A stretch of DNA of 55,103 nt, from positions 349 through 55,451 of the forward strand of contig NZ_BEWG01000023.1 in the NCBI RefSeq assembly GCF_002723835.1. Reading direction: 5' to 3'. Position 1 is the stretch's first letter; every line of letters starts with the position of its first letter. The translations under genes were made by a program, and so were the position numbers. The notes below the pieces were generated by a model. It was not told where the DNA came from. It searched no databases and saw only the letters and a list, made by a program, of their open reading frames with translations. Shown piece by piece: positions 40,592 to 49,115 of this stretch. This DNA is from Mycobacterium sp. shizuoka-1. GTDB lineage: Bacteria; Actinomycetota; Actinomycetes; Mycobacteriales; Mycobacteriaceae.

Positions 40592-41966
40592 AGGCGCGTT
40601 CGGACAAAGCGATGCCGAGATCGACCTGCTGGTCCGTGGCATGCGGTCGGGGATCGCAGTTGTCGGCTTCGGCTACATCGGCACGGTGATCGGTGCTGTT
40701 CTGGCTGACCGCGGCTGGCCGGTGACGGGAATCGACGTGCGCCCGAACATCGTCGACGAGATCAACCAGGGCCGGACCTCGGTGCCTGAGCCTGGGCTCG
40801 GCGCGCTTGTCGCCGACAGCGTCGAGGTTGGGCGTCTTCGCGCTACGTCAGACTTCAGCGTCATCGCCGACAACGACTTCATCATCGTCACCGTCGGTAC
40901 ACCGCTCGGCCCGGACTATGAGCCCATCGTCGACGACATCAAAGCGGCGGCGCGGGCGGTCGGGGAGCACCTGCAGCCCGGTCATCTCGTCATCTTGAAG
41001 AGCACCGTGCCACCCGATACCACCGAAACGCTCGTTCGGCCGATTCTGGAAGAGTCCTCCGGCCTGCGTGCGGGGGTCGACTTCGGGCTGGCGTTCTGCC
41101 CCGAGCGGCTCGCCGAAGGACAGGCCATCCGGGAACTCACCTCCATTCCCGTTGTGGTCGGCGCCGTCGACGAGCGCAGCGCGCGCAGCTGCGCGACGCT
41201 GTGGCGCCACGGCCTCGGCTTGGAGTCGATTGTCGTGGAGGATCCGCGCACCGCCGAGATGGTCAAGCTCGCCGACAATCTGTGGATCGACCTCAACATC
41301 GCGATGGCCAATGAACTGGCCAAGGTGTGCGACCGCCTCGACATGGATGTCCTCCAGGTGATCGCTGCGGCCAACTCGATGCCGAAAGGCAGTCACAACG
41401 TCAACATTCTGATGCCGAGCATGGGGGTCGGCGGGTACTGCTTGACGAAAGATCCGTGGTTCGTCAACCATCTGGGCGAGACGCTGGGACTGGATCTGCA
41501 CGTGCCGAAGACGTCGAGGACGGTCAACGACACGATGCCCAGTTACACCTACGGCTTGCTCACCCAGCTGCTGGCCGATCAGGGAAAGACGATCGAGAAC
41601 AGCAAGATCGCCGTGCTGGGCATTGCGTTCAAGAACAACACCGGCGATTGTCGGCTCACCCCTACCAAGTACGTCGTCGCGTTGCTCGAACAGTCGGGGT
41701 GCCAGCTGTCCGTCCATGACCCGTGGGTGCCCGATGAGGAAGCCCACACGGTGACGACGATCCCGCTGAGCCCGGACATCGAGTCCGCGGTCAAAGATGC
41801 CGATGCGCTGGTCGTCTTGGCGGGGCACCGGGAATTCCACCAGATTCCCCTGGTCCGGTTGGCGGAGCTGGCGGCAGATCGCTGCGTGTTCCTCGACGGT
41901 CGCAACAGCTTCGACCCGGCGGCGGCGCGGGCAGCCGGCTTCATCTACAAGGGAATCGGCCGATAG
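40584..41966 (+). CDS. UDP-sugar 6-dehydrogenase (UDP-glucose or UDP-HexNAc type)
   Basis: A 460-aa NAD-dependent dehydrogenase that oxidises C6 of a UDP-sugar to the uronic acid in two steps. It shows the N-terminal GIAVVGFGYIGTVIG Rossmann loop, VGTPLGPD, KSTVPPDTT, AFCPERLAEG, the central ADNLWIDLNIAMANE helix and the catalytic Cys in GVGGYCLTKDP (C286). The Cys motif is closer to WecC-type UDP-ManNAc/GlcNAc dehydrogenases than to classical GGSCFPKD UDP-glucose dehydrogenases, so the substrate is open. About 20 residues precede the Rossmann strand. The SDR enzyme downstream (48 bp gap) may use its product. Confidence 0.87.
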   Translation: MARGAFGQSDAEIDLLVRGMRSGIAVVGFGYIGTVIGAVLADRGWPVTGIDVRPNIVDEINQGRTSVPEPGLGALVADSVEVGRLRATSDFSVIADNDFIIVTVGTPLGPDYEPIVDDIKAAARAVGEHLQPGHLVILKSTVPPDTTETLVRPILEESSGLRAGVDFGLAFCPERLAEGQAIRELTSIPVVVGAVDERSARSCATLWRHGLGLESIVVEDPRTAEMVKLADNLWIDLNIAMANELAKVCDRLDMDVLQVIAAANSMPKGSHNVNILMPSMGVGGYCLTKDPWFVNHLGETLGLDLHVPKTSRTVNDTMPSYTYGLLTQLLADQGKTIENSKIAVLGIAFKNNTGDCRLTPTKYVVALLEQSGCQLSVHDPWVPDEEAHTVTTIPLSPDIESAVKDADALVVLAGHREFHQIPLVRLAELAADRCVFLDGRNSFDPAAARAAGFIYKGIGR

Positions 41967-42014
41967 TCGGCTGCTAGCGTTCCAAAGACCCACCCGCGCA
42001 ACGAAAGAGCAACT

Positions 42015-43019
42015 ATGTCCAATGTCGTCGTGACGGGCGGCTACGGTTTCATCGGATCGCATTTGGTGTCGGCGCTTCTGCAGCGTGGCGACAGTGTCAC
42101 CATTTTCGACTTCGCCAAGAACACCCGTGACACCAGTATCGACTTCGACAGCGATCCCAACTTCCGATTCGTGCAGGGCGATGTCACCGACATGGCTGCG
42201 CTCGAGCGGGCTCTGACTCCCGATGTCGATCTGGTGTTCCACCTGGCCGCGGTGGTCGGGGTCAAGAACTACATGAACGATCCACTGCAGGTTCTCGACG
42301 TCAACGTCATCGGGACGCGAAACGTTCTGGAGTTGAGCCACCGCAATGGCATCCGCGTCGTGTTCGCCAGCACATCCGAGGTGTTCGGCAAGAACCCCAA
42401 CCCGCCTTTCGCCGAGGACGACGACCGCGTGCTCGGGTCCACGAAGACGGCGCGATGGAGCTACAGCACCAGCAAGGGGATGGCCGAGCATCTGGTCTTC
42501 GCGATGCACGCCGCCTACGGACTGCCGGTCACCGTGGTTCGCTACTTCAATGTGTATGGCCCGCGCCAGAATCCGATCTTCGTGGTGTCGCAGACCGTTC
42601 ATCGCATCCTCAACGGCCGCCCGCCATTGCTCTACGACTCCGGTGACCAAACTCGCTGCTTCACTTATGTCGACGACGCAGTTGCCGGCACCCTGCTCGC
42701 CGCCGACAGTGATGCGGCGATCGGCGAAGCATTCAACGTCGGAAGCATGACCGAAACGAGCATGCGTGACGCGGTCGATCTCGCGATCAAGATTGCCGAC
42801 GTCGATGGGGTGTCCAGTCCTGAACCTGTCGATACCGCAGCACGTTTCGGCGCTCGATACGAGGACATTCCCCGGCGCATCCCGGATTCGACCAAGGCGC
42901 AGCGGGAGCTGGGCTGGCGTTTGAAGGTCGATGTCGAAGAGGGGATACGGCGCACCATCGAGTGGGCGCGGGCCAATCCGTGGTATCTCGAGCAACCCGT
43001 CGGGGACGGGCAGGGCTAG
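42015..43019 (+). CDS. NAD-dependent epimerase/decarboxylase (UDP-uronate modifying SDR)
   Basis: A 334-aa extended SDR with the NAD loop GGYGFIGSHL, FASTSEVFGKNP, the catalytic YSTSK motif (Y150, K154) and RYFNVYGPRQNP. The RWSYSTSKGMAEH context resembles UDP-glucuronate decarboxylases (UDP-xylose synthase), with 4-epimerases as the alternative. Because it follows a UDP-sugar dehydrogenase, it likely turns the uronic acid donor into a pentose or an epimeric uronate. The glycosyltransferases just downstream (8 bp gap) are the natural users. Confidence 0.82.
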   Translation: MSNVVVTGGYGFIGSHLVSALLQRGDSVTIFDFAKNTRDTSIDFDSDPNFRFVQGDVTDMAALERALTPDVDLVFHLAAVVGVKNYMNDPLQVLDVNVIGTRNVLELSHRNGIRVVFASTSEVFGKNPNPPFAEDDDRVLGSTKTARWSYSTSKGMAEHLVFAMHAAYGLPVTVVRYFNVYGPRQNPIFVVSQTVHRILNGRPPLLYDSGDQTRCFTYVDDAVAGTLLAADSDAAIGEAFNVGSMTETSMRDAVDLAIKIADVDGVSSPEPVDTAARFGARYEDIPRRIPDSTKAQRELGWRLKVDVEEGIRRTIEWARANPWYLEQPVGDGQG

Positions 43020-43027
43020 CGCTCGCG

Positions 43028-44341
43028 ATGAAAATCGTGTTGGCCAACTGGGGATCGCGCGGCGAGGTGGAACCGTTCGCGGTGCTCGGCCGCGAACTCG
43101 TGCGTCGCGGGCACGATGTCCGTCTGGTTGTTGCGCCTGACATGGTCAGCTTCGCCCAGTCCGCGGGCACCGAAGCGGTCGCCTACGGCCCGACCGTGCA
43201 GGCCGTCATCGAACCGCACCAGGAATACTTCGCCTTGCTCTTCAGCAAGCCCTGGCGCGTCAAGGACCTGTCCAGGCTGGTGCGCGAGTTCGCGGATCCG
43301 ATCGACCAGTGCCGCAAGGCGGCTGCCGAAACGCTCACGCTCACGGCTGAGAATGCCGACTTGCTGGTGACGGGGATGAACTACGAAGGCATTGCCGCCA
43401 ATGTCGCAGAGCACGGCGACATCCCGTTGGCCACGCTCCAACATTTCCCGCTGCGCGTCAACGGCCGGCTGCTGCCGTTCCTGCCCGCGCCGTTGGGGCG
43501 CGCGGTGATGAAGGTCTCGGAGTGGCTCGCGTGGCGCGGGCACCGGGTCAACGACGACGCGCAGCGAACTGACCTCGGCTTGCCGAAGTCAACGGGGCAC
43601 TGGACTCGACGGATCGCCGAGCGCGGGGCGATGGAGATCCAGGCGTACGACGCGGTGTGTTTTCCCGGGCTGGCCGACGAGTGGGCGAATTGGAATCGCC
43701 AGTCGCCACCTCTGCGGCCCTTCGTCGGCGCACTGACTCTGGAGATGCCGGCCGACGACGATCAGGACGTCACGTCGTGGATCGCCGAGGGCACCCCGCC
43801 GATCTTCTTCGGTTTCGGCAGCATGCCGATGGAATCGGCCGCGGAGACGATCGCCATGATCGCCGGTGCCTGCGCCCAACTCGGCGAGCGGGCTTTGATC
43901 GGCGCAGGCGTGGCCGACTTCAGTTGCGTGCCTCGATTCGAGCACGTCAAGGTCGTCGGAACCATCAACTATGCCGAGGTCTTCCCGACCTGCCGCGCGA
44001 TCGTGCACCACGGGGGTTCCGGCACCACAAACGCGGGATTGCGGTCTGGACGCCCCACGATGATCCTGTGGCGGTTGCCCGATCAAGCGTTTTGGGCTGC
44101 CCGGCTCAAGCGGCTGAAGGTCGGGACCGGCCGCCGCTTCTTGGCGACCACCGAGAAAACGCTGGTTGCGGACTTGCGCACCATCCTCGCGCCGGCCTAC
44201 CTCACCCGAGCTCAGCAATTGGCCGCGAAGATGACCAAGCCCGCGGGCAGTGTCACCGCCGCGGCCGACCTTGTGGAGACTTTCGCCCGCATCCATTCGA
44301 AAGGCCGCTCGGAGACCCGAAAGGGGCTAGGGCCGCAATGA
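43028..44341 (+). CDS. GT1-type glycosyltransferase (tandem pair, first)
   Basis: A 437-aa GT with MKIVLANWGSRGEVEPF at the N-terminus, FFGFGSMPMES, and HHGGSGTTNAGLRSGRPTMI at the donor site. TRGEVEP/SRGEVEP (Glu for Asp) and the Arg-Pro in SGRPT separate this gene and the next from the other three GTs. The frame opens at 42962, but ATG 43028 matches the paralogues. The stop overlaps the next start (ATGA). The two genes arose by tandem duplication and may add successive sugars, perhaps the uronate-derived residue made by the two enzymes upstream (inference). Confidence 0.9.
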   Translation: MKIVLANWGSRGEVEPFAVLGRELVRRGHDVRLVVAPDMVSFAQSAGTEAVAYGPTVQAVIEPHQEYFALLFSKPWRVKDLSRLVREFADPIDQCRKAAAETLTLTAENADLLVTGMNYEGIAANVAEHGDIPLATLQHFPLRVNGRLLPFLPAPLGRAVMKVSEWLAWRGHRVNDDAQRTDLGLPKSTGHWTRRIAERGAMEIQAYDAVCFPGLADEWANWNRQSPPLRPFVGALTLEMPADDDQDVTSWIAEGTPPIFFGFGSMPMESAAETIAMIAGACAQLGERALIGAGVADFSCVPRFEHVKVVGTINYAEVFPTCRAIVHHGGSGTTNAGLRSGRPTMILWRLPDQAFWAARLKRLKVGTGRRFLATTEKTLVADLRTILAPAYLTRAQQLAAKMTKPAGSVTAAADLVETFARIHSKGRSETRKGLGPQ

Positions 44342-45615
44342 AATTCGTCCTGGCGAACTGGGGGACCCGTGGTGAAGTGGAACCGTTCGCCGCGATCGGC
44401 CGAGAGCTGGTGCGCCGCGGTCACGACGTGCACCTCGTGGTCGCACCGGAAATGGTCGACTTCGCCGAGTCCGCCGGGCCCAAAGCGGTGGCTTTCGGAC
44501 CGACGTTGCGCGCCGTCGACGACCCGCACCACGAATTCTGGAACCTGTTGTTCAGCAAGCCCTGGAAACTGCGGGAACTGAACGGACTGCTGGGTGCCTT
44601 CGCCGGGCTGCTCGATGAGCACCGGGAAGAAGCGAGGAAGACTCTTCTGGCGCTTGCAGGTGACGCCGACACGCTGCTCACCGGGCTGAACTACGAGGGT
44701 GTCGCCTCCAATGTGGCCGAGTATTGCGGTACCCCGTTGGCCACGTTGCAGATTTTCCCGCTGCGCGTCAACGGCTACCAAATGCCGTTCCTGCCGCCGC
44801 CGCTGTGCCGCTCGACAATGGTTGTGGGCGAGTGGCTGACGCGGCGCGGACACAAAGTCGAAGACGATGCTGAGCGCTTGGCTCTCGGCTTGCCAAAGGC
44901 GACCAGCCACTGGACCAAGCGGATGACCGCCGGCGGCGCATTGGAAATCCAGGCGTACGACGTCGAGTGCTATCCGGGGTTGGCCGACGAATGGGCGCCG
45001 TACAACGACCAGGAGATTCCCCGGCGGCCCTTTGTCGGCGGCCTCACGATGGAGCTGCCGGCCGCCGAGGATGCCGAGATCGCGTCGTGGATCGCCGCGG
45101 GGACACCACCGATCTTCTTCAGTTTCGGCAGCATGCCGGTCGACACCGCAGCCGAGACCATCGGCATGATCGCGCGGGCCTGCGCGCAACTCGGGCAGCG
45201 AGCACTGGTCGGCGCAGGCTGGGCCGACTACAGCAGCGTCCCGCGCTATGAGCACGTCAAGATCGTCGGCCCGATGAACTATGCCGAGGTTTTCCCGGCG
45301 TGCCGCGCGGTCGTCCACCACGGTGGCTCGGGCACCACGCACGCCGGTCTCCGTGCCGGACGGCCGACGTTGATTCTGTGGATGCTGCCGGACCAGGGGT
45401 GCTGGGGATCTCGCCTCAAGAAGCTGAAAGTGGGCGCCGGCCGCCGATTTGTGGGCACCACCGAGGAAACGCTGGTGGCGGACTTGCGCACCATCCTTGC
45501 CCCTGAATACCTCACCCGTGCCGAAGAACTCGCGTCGCGAATGACCAAGCCCGCCGACAGTGTCGCCGCCGCGGCCGAGCTGCTGGAGAAGTTCGCGCTG
45601 TCGCGTCGCGGTTGA
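44338..45615 (+). CDS. GT1-type glycosyltransferase (tandem pair, second)
   Basis: A 425-aa paralogue of the preceding GT. It starts with MKFVLANWGTRGEVEPF and has FFSFGSMPVDT and HHGGSGTTHAGLRAGRPTLI. The ATG at 44338 overlaps the upstream stop. FFSFGS replaces the FFGFGS seen in the other copies, next to the sugar-nucleotide pocket. The gene ends 2 bp from the convergent DrrC-like permease, leaving no room for a dedicated terminator. Confidence 0.9.
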   Translation: MKFVLANWGTRGEVEPFAAIGRELVRRGHDVHLVVAPEMVDFAESAGPKAVAFGPTLRAVDDPHHEFWNLLFSKPWKLRELNGLLGAFAGLLDEHREEARKTLLALAGDADTLLTGLNYEGVASNVAEYCGTPLATLQIFPLRVNGYQMPFLPPPLCRSTMVVGEWLTRRGHKVEDDAERLALGLPKATSHWTKRMTAGGALEIQAYDVECYPGLADEWAPYNDQEIPRRPFVGGLTMELPAAEDAEIASWIAAGTPPIFFSFGSMPVDTAAETIGMIARACAQLGQRALVGAGWADYSSVPRYEHVKIVGPMNYAEVFPACRAVVHHGGSGTTHAGLRAGRPTLILWMLPDQGCWGSRLKKLKVGAGRRFVGTTEETLVADLRTILAPEYLTRAEELASRMTKPADSVAAAAELLEKFALSRRG

Positions 45616-45617
45616 CG

Positions 45618-46421
45618 TCAGCCGCGAACCCCGCCGGATTCCGCGGCGGCACGGTAGCTGCGGATCGCCAGCGGGGCGATCACGGCGGCACCGGCAAGGG
45701 TCCACAACACGCCCCACAGGAGCGGAAACCAGGGGAGGCCGCCCTGGGCAAGTGTTCGCATCGACTCGACGATCGGCTGCATCGGCTGGAACCGCAGCAG
45801 CGGCCACATCCACGAAGGTAGCGATTCGATGGGCGGGGAACCTGAACTTGCGAACACCGCAGTGATGGCGGGCAACCCCAGCCAGATGAGCACGGTGCCG
45901 TCCTTGGCTCGCACCGCGACCGCGATCACCGCCATCGCGAAGACGATCACCACCATGACCGGCACCAGTAGGTAGAGCAGCAGTTCGAGCGGGCCCCCGC
46001 GGAAGCGCAGTCCGAGACCGATGCCTACCGCGGTGATCAAGGCGGTGCTCACCAGGGTGCGCCCGGCCTCGGCGATGAGCCTGCCGGTCAGCACGCTGGC
46101 TCGGTGCACGGGCAATGCCCACAATCGGCTGAGCAGGCCGGTGTCGCGTTCGAAGGACAGGGTCAGGCCCACAGCGAGCGACCCCGAGAACGCTCCGGCT
46201 ATCGCGCAGGTCGGCACCAAGCCGTAAAGACTGTCGGTTCCGGTGATGCGCAACACCGATTTGCCGACCAGCAAGTAGTAGGTGATCAGGAGAAAGGTTG
46301 GGAAAACCAGAGATTGGATTGGAACCAGCGGGTCGCGGCGCCAGTGGGTGAAGTGCTGGGCGGCGATCACCCAGCTCTCGTAGAGCAGCGAACTACGCAA
46401 CGGCGCGGCCGGGCTGGTCAT
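45618..46421 (-). CDS. ABC-2 type exporter permease (DrrC-like)
   Basis: A 267-aa membrane protein with about six helices, an ABC-2 permease of the daunorubicin/DIM-exporter type. LSFERDTGLLSRLWALPV is the typical cytoplasmic coupling segment, and MWPLLRFQPMQPIVESMRTL is the conserved region before the last helix. The start is ATG 46421, overlapping the upstream permease stop (ATGA). The same frame runs on far upstream inside the other permease, but that part is antisense noise. It is the last gene of the drrA-drrB-drrC-like set. Confidence 0.87.
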   Translation of the reverse strand: MTSPAAPLRSSLLYESWVIAAQHFTHWRRDPLVPIQSLVFPTFLLITYYLLVGKSVLRITGTDSLYGLVPTCAIAGAFSGSLAVGLTLSFERDTGLLSRLWALPVHRASVLTGRLIAEAGRTLVSTALITAVGIGLGLRFRGGPLELLLYLLVPVMVVIVFAMAVIAVAVRAKDGTVLIWLGLPAITAVFASSGSPPIESLPSWMWPLLRFQPMQPIVESMRTLAQGGLPWFPLLWGVLWTLAGAAVIAPLAIRSYRAAAESGGVRG

Positions 46422-47173
46422 TGAGTCCGCCTCTGCATGCGCACCGCGATCACTCCGAAGACCACCAGCAGTCCGAGGCACCAGGCGAAGCTGCTCACCA
46501 GACTGCTGACCGCGACATTGCCAGCGGCCAGACCCCGAAGGGTTTCCGTCACCTGGGAAACAGGTTGGTAGCGAACGAATCCGTGCAGCCATTCGGGGAA
46601 CGATTCGACGGGCGCCATCCCGGTGGAGAGCATGACCAGGATCATCTGCGGTACCAGGAGAACTTGGCTGGACCCGCCGTTCCTGCCGATCGCGGCGGTC
46701 GAGATCCGTACGCCCGTCGCGTCGGCGGCCAACGAGAGTGCCAAGGTCAACGCCAGCACGAAGAAAATAAAGGCCACCAAATGCCCTGGTCCGCCGAGCA
46801 TCCGAAATCCGAACAGGTATCCGGCGACGATCGTGGCGACCAGAGCGATGACGCCGCGGATCAGGCAGTACAGCATGCGGGCCGCCAACGGGGCTACGGT
46901 GGCGATGGGCAGCGTGCGGAACCGCAGCCCGAGTTCGGACTGATGGTCGCGGCTGGCCCGGTCGACCGTCGTGAGCGCACCGAGCAGCGTCACCTGGACG
47001 ATGATCACCGGCAACAGGTACTGGGGGTATCCGATCCCGCCGGTGTCGATCACGTTGCGCAGCGCCAGATTGAAGATCACAAAGTTGCCCGCCGGCGCCA
47101 ACACCGCGAACGGCAGATCGCTGCGCAACGTGTTGCGCACCATGCGTTCGGTCAGAACAGCAACTGAGCTCAC
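46418..47173 (-). CDS. ABC-2 type exporter permease (DrrB-like)
   Basis: A 251-aa ABC-2 permease with about six membrane helices. ELGLRFRTLPIATVAPLAAR is the coupling loop, and FVRYQPVSQVTETLRGL parallels the segment of the second permease. It starts at GTG 47173 overlapping the ATPase stop (GTGA) and ends overlapping the next permease. With its partner it should form the membrane channel of a lipid exporter like DrrBC of the DIM/PGL locus. Confidence 0.87.
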   Translation of the reverse strand: MSSVAVLTERMVRNTLRSDLPFAVLAPAGNFVIFNLALRNVIDTGGIGYPQYLLPVIIVQVTLLGALTTVDRASRDHQSELGLRFRTLPIATVAPLAARMLYCLIRGVIALVATIVAGYLFGFRMLGGPGHLVAFIFFVLALTLALSLAADATGVRISTAAIGRNGGSSQVLLVPQMILVMLSTGMAPVESFPEWLHGFVRYQPVSQVTETLRGLAAGNVAVSSLVSSFAWCLGLLVVFGVIAVRMQRRTQ

Positions 47174-48099
47174 GCGGTGACACTGCCCGTGAGGTGGAGG
47201 AATACCTCATCGAGAGATGGCTTGCGCAGCGAAATGTCCTCCAGCTCAACGTCAAGCTGCTCCACGCGGCGGAATACCTCACTGAGGGTGGCAACGCCGT
47301 TCGGTGCCAGTACCGACACGCTGTTGGCGTCCTCGTCGGCTTGGGCGTCCTGAAGATCGGCGACGGCGGCAAGGATTTTGGGCAGGTCGGCCGGATTGAC
47401 CGGGCTGACCGTGCAGTAGCTGTACCCGACCCGCCGCTTGAGGTCCTCGGCTGTCCCGGTGGCAACAACGCGACCGTGGTTGAGCACGACGATCGAATCG
47501 CTGAGCACGTCGGCTTCCTCGAGGTACTGGGTGGTGAGCAGCACTGTCACTCCGTCAGCTGCCAACGCCGACACCAGATCCCACACACTGCGACGGCTGC
47601 GCGGGTCCAACCCGGTCGTCGGTTCGTCGAGGAATAGGACTTTCGGCGGTACCACCAGGGCCGCGGCGATATCGACCCGGCGCCGCATACCACCGGAATA
47701 GGTGACCACGTTGCGGTCGGCGGCATCGGTGAGGTCGAACTGCTCGATCAACTCATCGGCCCGCGCTTTGGCGTCCTTGCGGCGCATCCCGTGCAGCCGG
47801 CTGAACATCACCAAGTTCTCGCGTCCGGTCAACTGCCAATCGATCGCGGCGATCTGGCCGGTCATGGAGATGGATTCCCGCACCCGAGCCGGCTCCTTGG
47901 CGACGTCGTAGCCGGCGACAATCGCTTTGCCATACGAGGGACGCATCAACGTCGACAGGATGTTGATGGTGGTCGTCTTCCCCGCGCCGTTGTGACCGAG
48001 CAGCGCGCACACCGAACCTGTGGGCACGGAAAAGCTGACGTCCTGCAGGGCGAGGATGTTCCCGTCGAATGTCTTCGCTACGCCGTCAAGCTCGATCAC
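47170..48099 (-). CDS. ABC exporter ATP-binding protein (DrrA-like)
   Basis: A 309-aa ATPase from GTG 48099. It has Walker A GHNGAGKTTT, the signature YSGGMRRRVDIA, Walker B VLFLDEPTTGLD and the DrrA-family C-terminal region ending in LRKPSLDEVFLHLTG. The frame is open to 48393, but MIELDGVAKTF is the natural N-terminus. It powers the two permeases encoded downstream. DrrA-type ATPases pair with ABC-2 permeases for drug or long-chain glycolipid export; glycolipid export fits this setting. Confidence 0.92.
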   Translation of the reverse strand: MIELDGVAKTFDGNILALQDVSFSVPTGSVCALLGHNGAGKTTTINILSTLMRPSYGKAIVAGYDVAKEPARVRESISMTGQIAAIDWQLTGRENLVMFSRLHGMRRKDAKARADELIEQFDLTDAADRNVVTYSGGMRRRVDIAAALVVPPKVLFLDEPTTGLDPRSRRSVWDLVSALAADGVTVLLTTQYLEEADVLSDSIVVLNHGRVVATGTAEDLKRRVGYSYCTVSPVNPADLPKILAAVADLQDAQADEDANSVSVLAPNGVATLSEVFRRVEQLDVELEDISLRKPSLDEVFLHLTGSVTA

Positions 48100-48163
48100 G
48101 AATATTGACCATAGCGTGAGCAAGATGGCTTCGGGCGAAGTAGCGGTGTCTTCATCAACCGGC

Positions 48164-49072
48164 TCATGAGCCCAGACGGCCGAGGCTGGTGATCTCGAGG
48201 CTGACCGACTTCCGCTGGCCGATCGCGCCCAACATGAATCGTATGTCGCCCCACGGTGCACCCAACCAGAACCGCCAGAATCTCTTGTCCCAGATCTTCC
48301 ATACGTAGCTTCCATCACCCAACAGGCGTTGAGCCTGCAGCGCCTCGACCCGGTGAATGAACCGTCTGACGGGGTCCTGGACCATCGCGGCATTCATCTC
48401 CATGATTTCCAGACCCCATGCGCGGTACCGGAACTCGAATTCGTACTTTTCCTGGAACTCGTAGAACGCCCGCATCTCACCATTTGTCACCAGATATTCG
48501 TCGAAGACGAGGATCGATCCCACCTCGAAGCGCTCCTTGCACGTTTCGAGGGCGTGCAGGCAGCTTTCGTACGTATCCAAGTCCATATGGAACAGCCGGA
48601 TCGGCCCCGGGTGCGCCGTCAGAAATGGGGCCAATGTGTCGTAGGTGCTGCCCTTGACGAACTGGACATCGCGACCCAACGCAGAAGGAATCCCGTCCTC
48701 GATCGTGACGCCGGTATCCTGGATAAGGCGTTGCGCGTACGGCTCCGAGATCGACAGAGCGCCCGCTTTCACCAGAGTTCCGTCGTCGACTTGCCAGTCC
48801 TCGACGATGCCTTCAAACGTGTCGAAGCCGTAGACCGGGCCACCGGTCTTGTCGGCCAGCAGTCGGGTCGACCAACCGATCCAGACACCAAGATCCAGGA
48901 CCAAGCCGCTACCCCGCAGTTGGGCGGCCTCCCACAGCAGAGTGTGGCCCGGAATCTTGTGCCTTCGCAGTTCCGTCATCGTCCGTCGGATGAAATCCTG
49001 GTACTCGGGCTCGTACACGCCGATATCCCGCGAGTAGAGGTTCGGAATATAGCGATCGCTGCGTCGCGGCAC
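48164..49072 (-). CDS. TylF-type methyltransferase (soluble paralogue)
   Basis: A 302-aa protein from GTG 49072, strongly similar to residues about 70-373 of the membrane-anchored enzyme at 34575. Shared features include IPNLYSRD, DLGVWIGWSTRLL, YGFDTFEGIVEDW, FHMDLDTYESC and LVFDEYLVTNGEM, plus the C-terminal RFWRFWLGAPWGDIRFML motif. It lacks the N-terminal hydrophobic region. It probably O-methylates a sugar of the locus glycolipid, with metal and SAM. It lies between the 4-epimerase gene and the DrrA-like ATPase on the same strand. Confidence 0.86.
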   Translation of the reverse strand: MPRRSDRYIPNLYSRDIGVYEPEYQDFIRRTMTELRRHKIPGHTLLWEAAQLRGSGLVLDLGVWIGWSTRLLADKTGGPVYGFDTFEGIVEDWQVDDGTLVKAGALSISEPYAQRLIQDTGVTIEDGIPSALGRDVQFVKGSTYDTLAPFLTAHPGPIRLFHMDLDTYESCLHALETCKERFEVGSILVFDEYLVTNGEMRAFYEFQEKYEFEFRYRAWGLEIMEMNAAMVQDPVRRFIHRVEALQAQRLLGDGSYVWKIWDKRFWRFWLGAPWGDIRFMLGAIGQRKSVSLEITSLGRLGS

Positions 49073-49115
49073 ATCAGTCCTTTGGTTCGTCGGGTCGGTG
49101 ATCTACGGCGATCAG

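Noticed and set aside
43657..44337. N-terminal extension of the second tandem GT
   Set aside because: The extension runs in an alternate frame of the preceding GT and looks like Arg-rich noise. ATG 44338 overlaps the upstream stop and aligns with the paralogues.
46422..47468. N-terminal extension of the DrrC-like permease
   Set aside because: It lies in the wrong frame over the DrrB-like and DrrA-like genes. The permease homology begins at ATG 46421.
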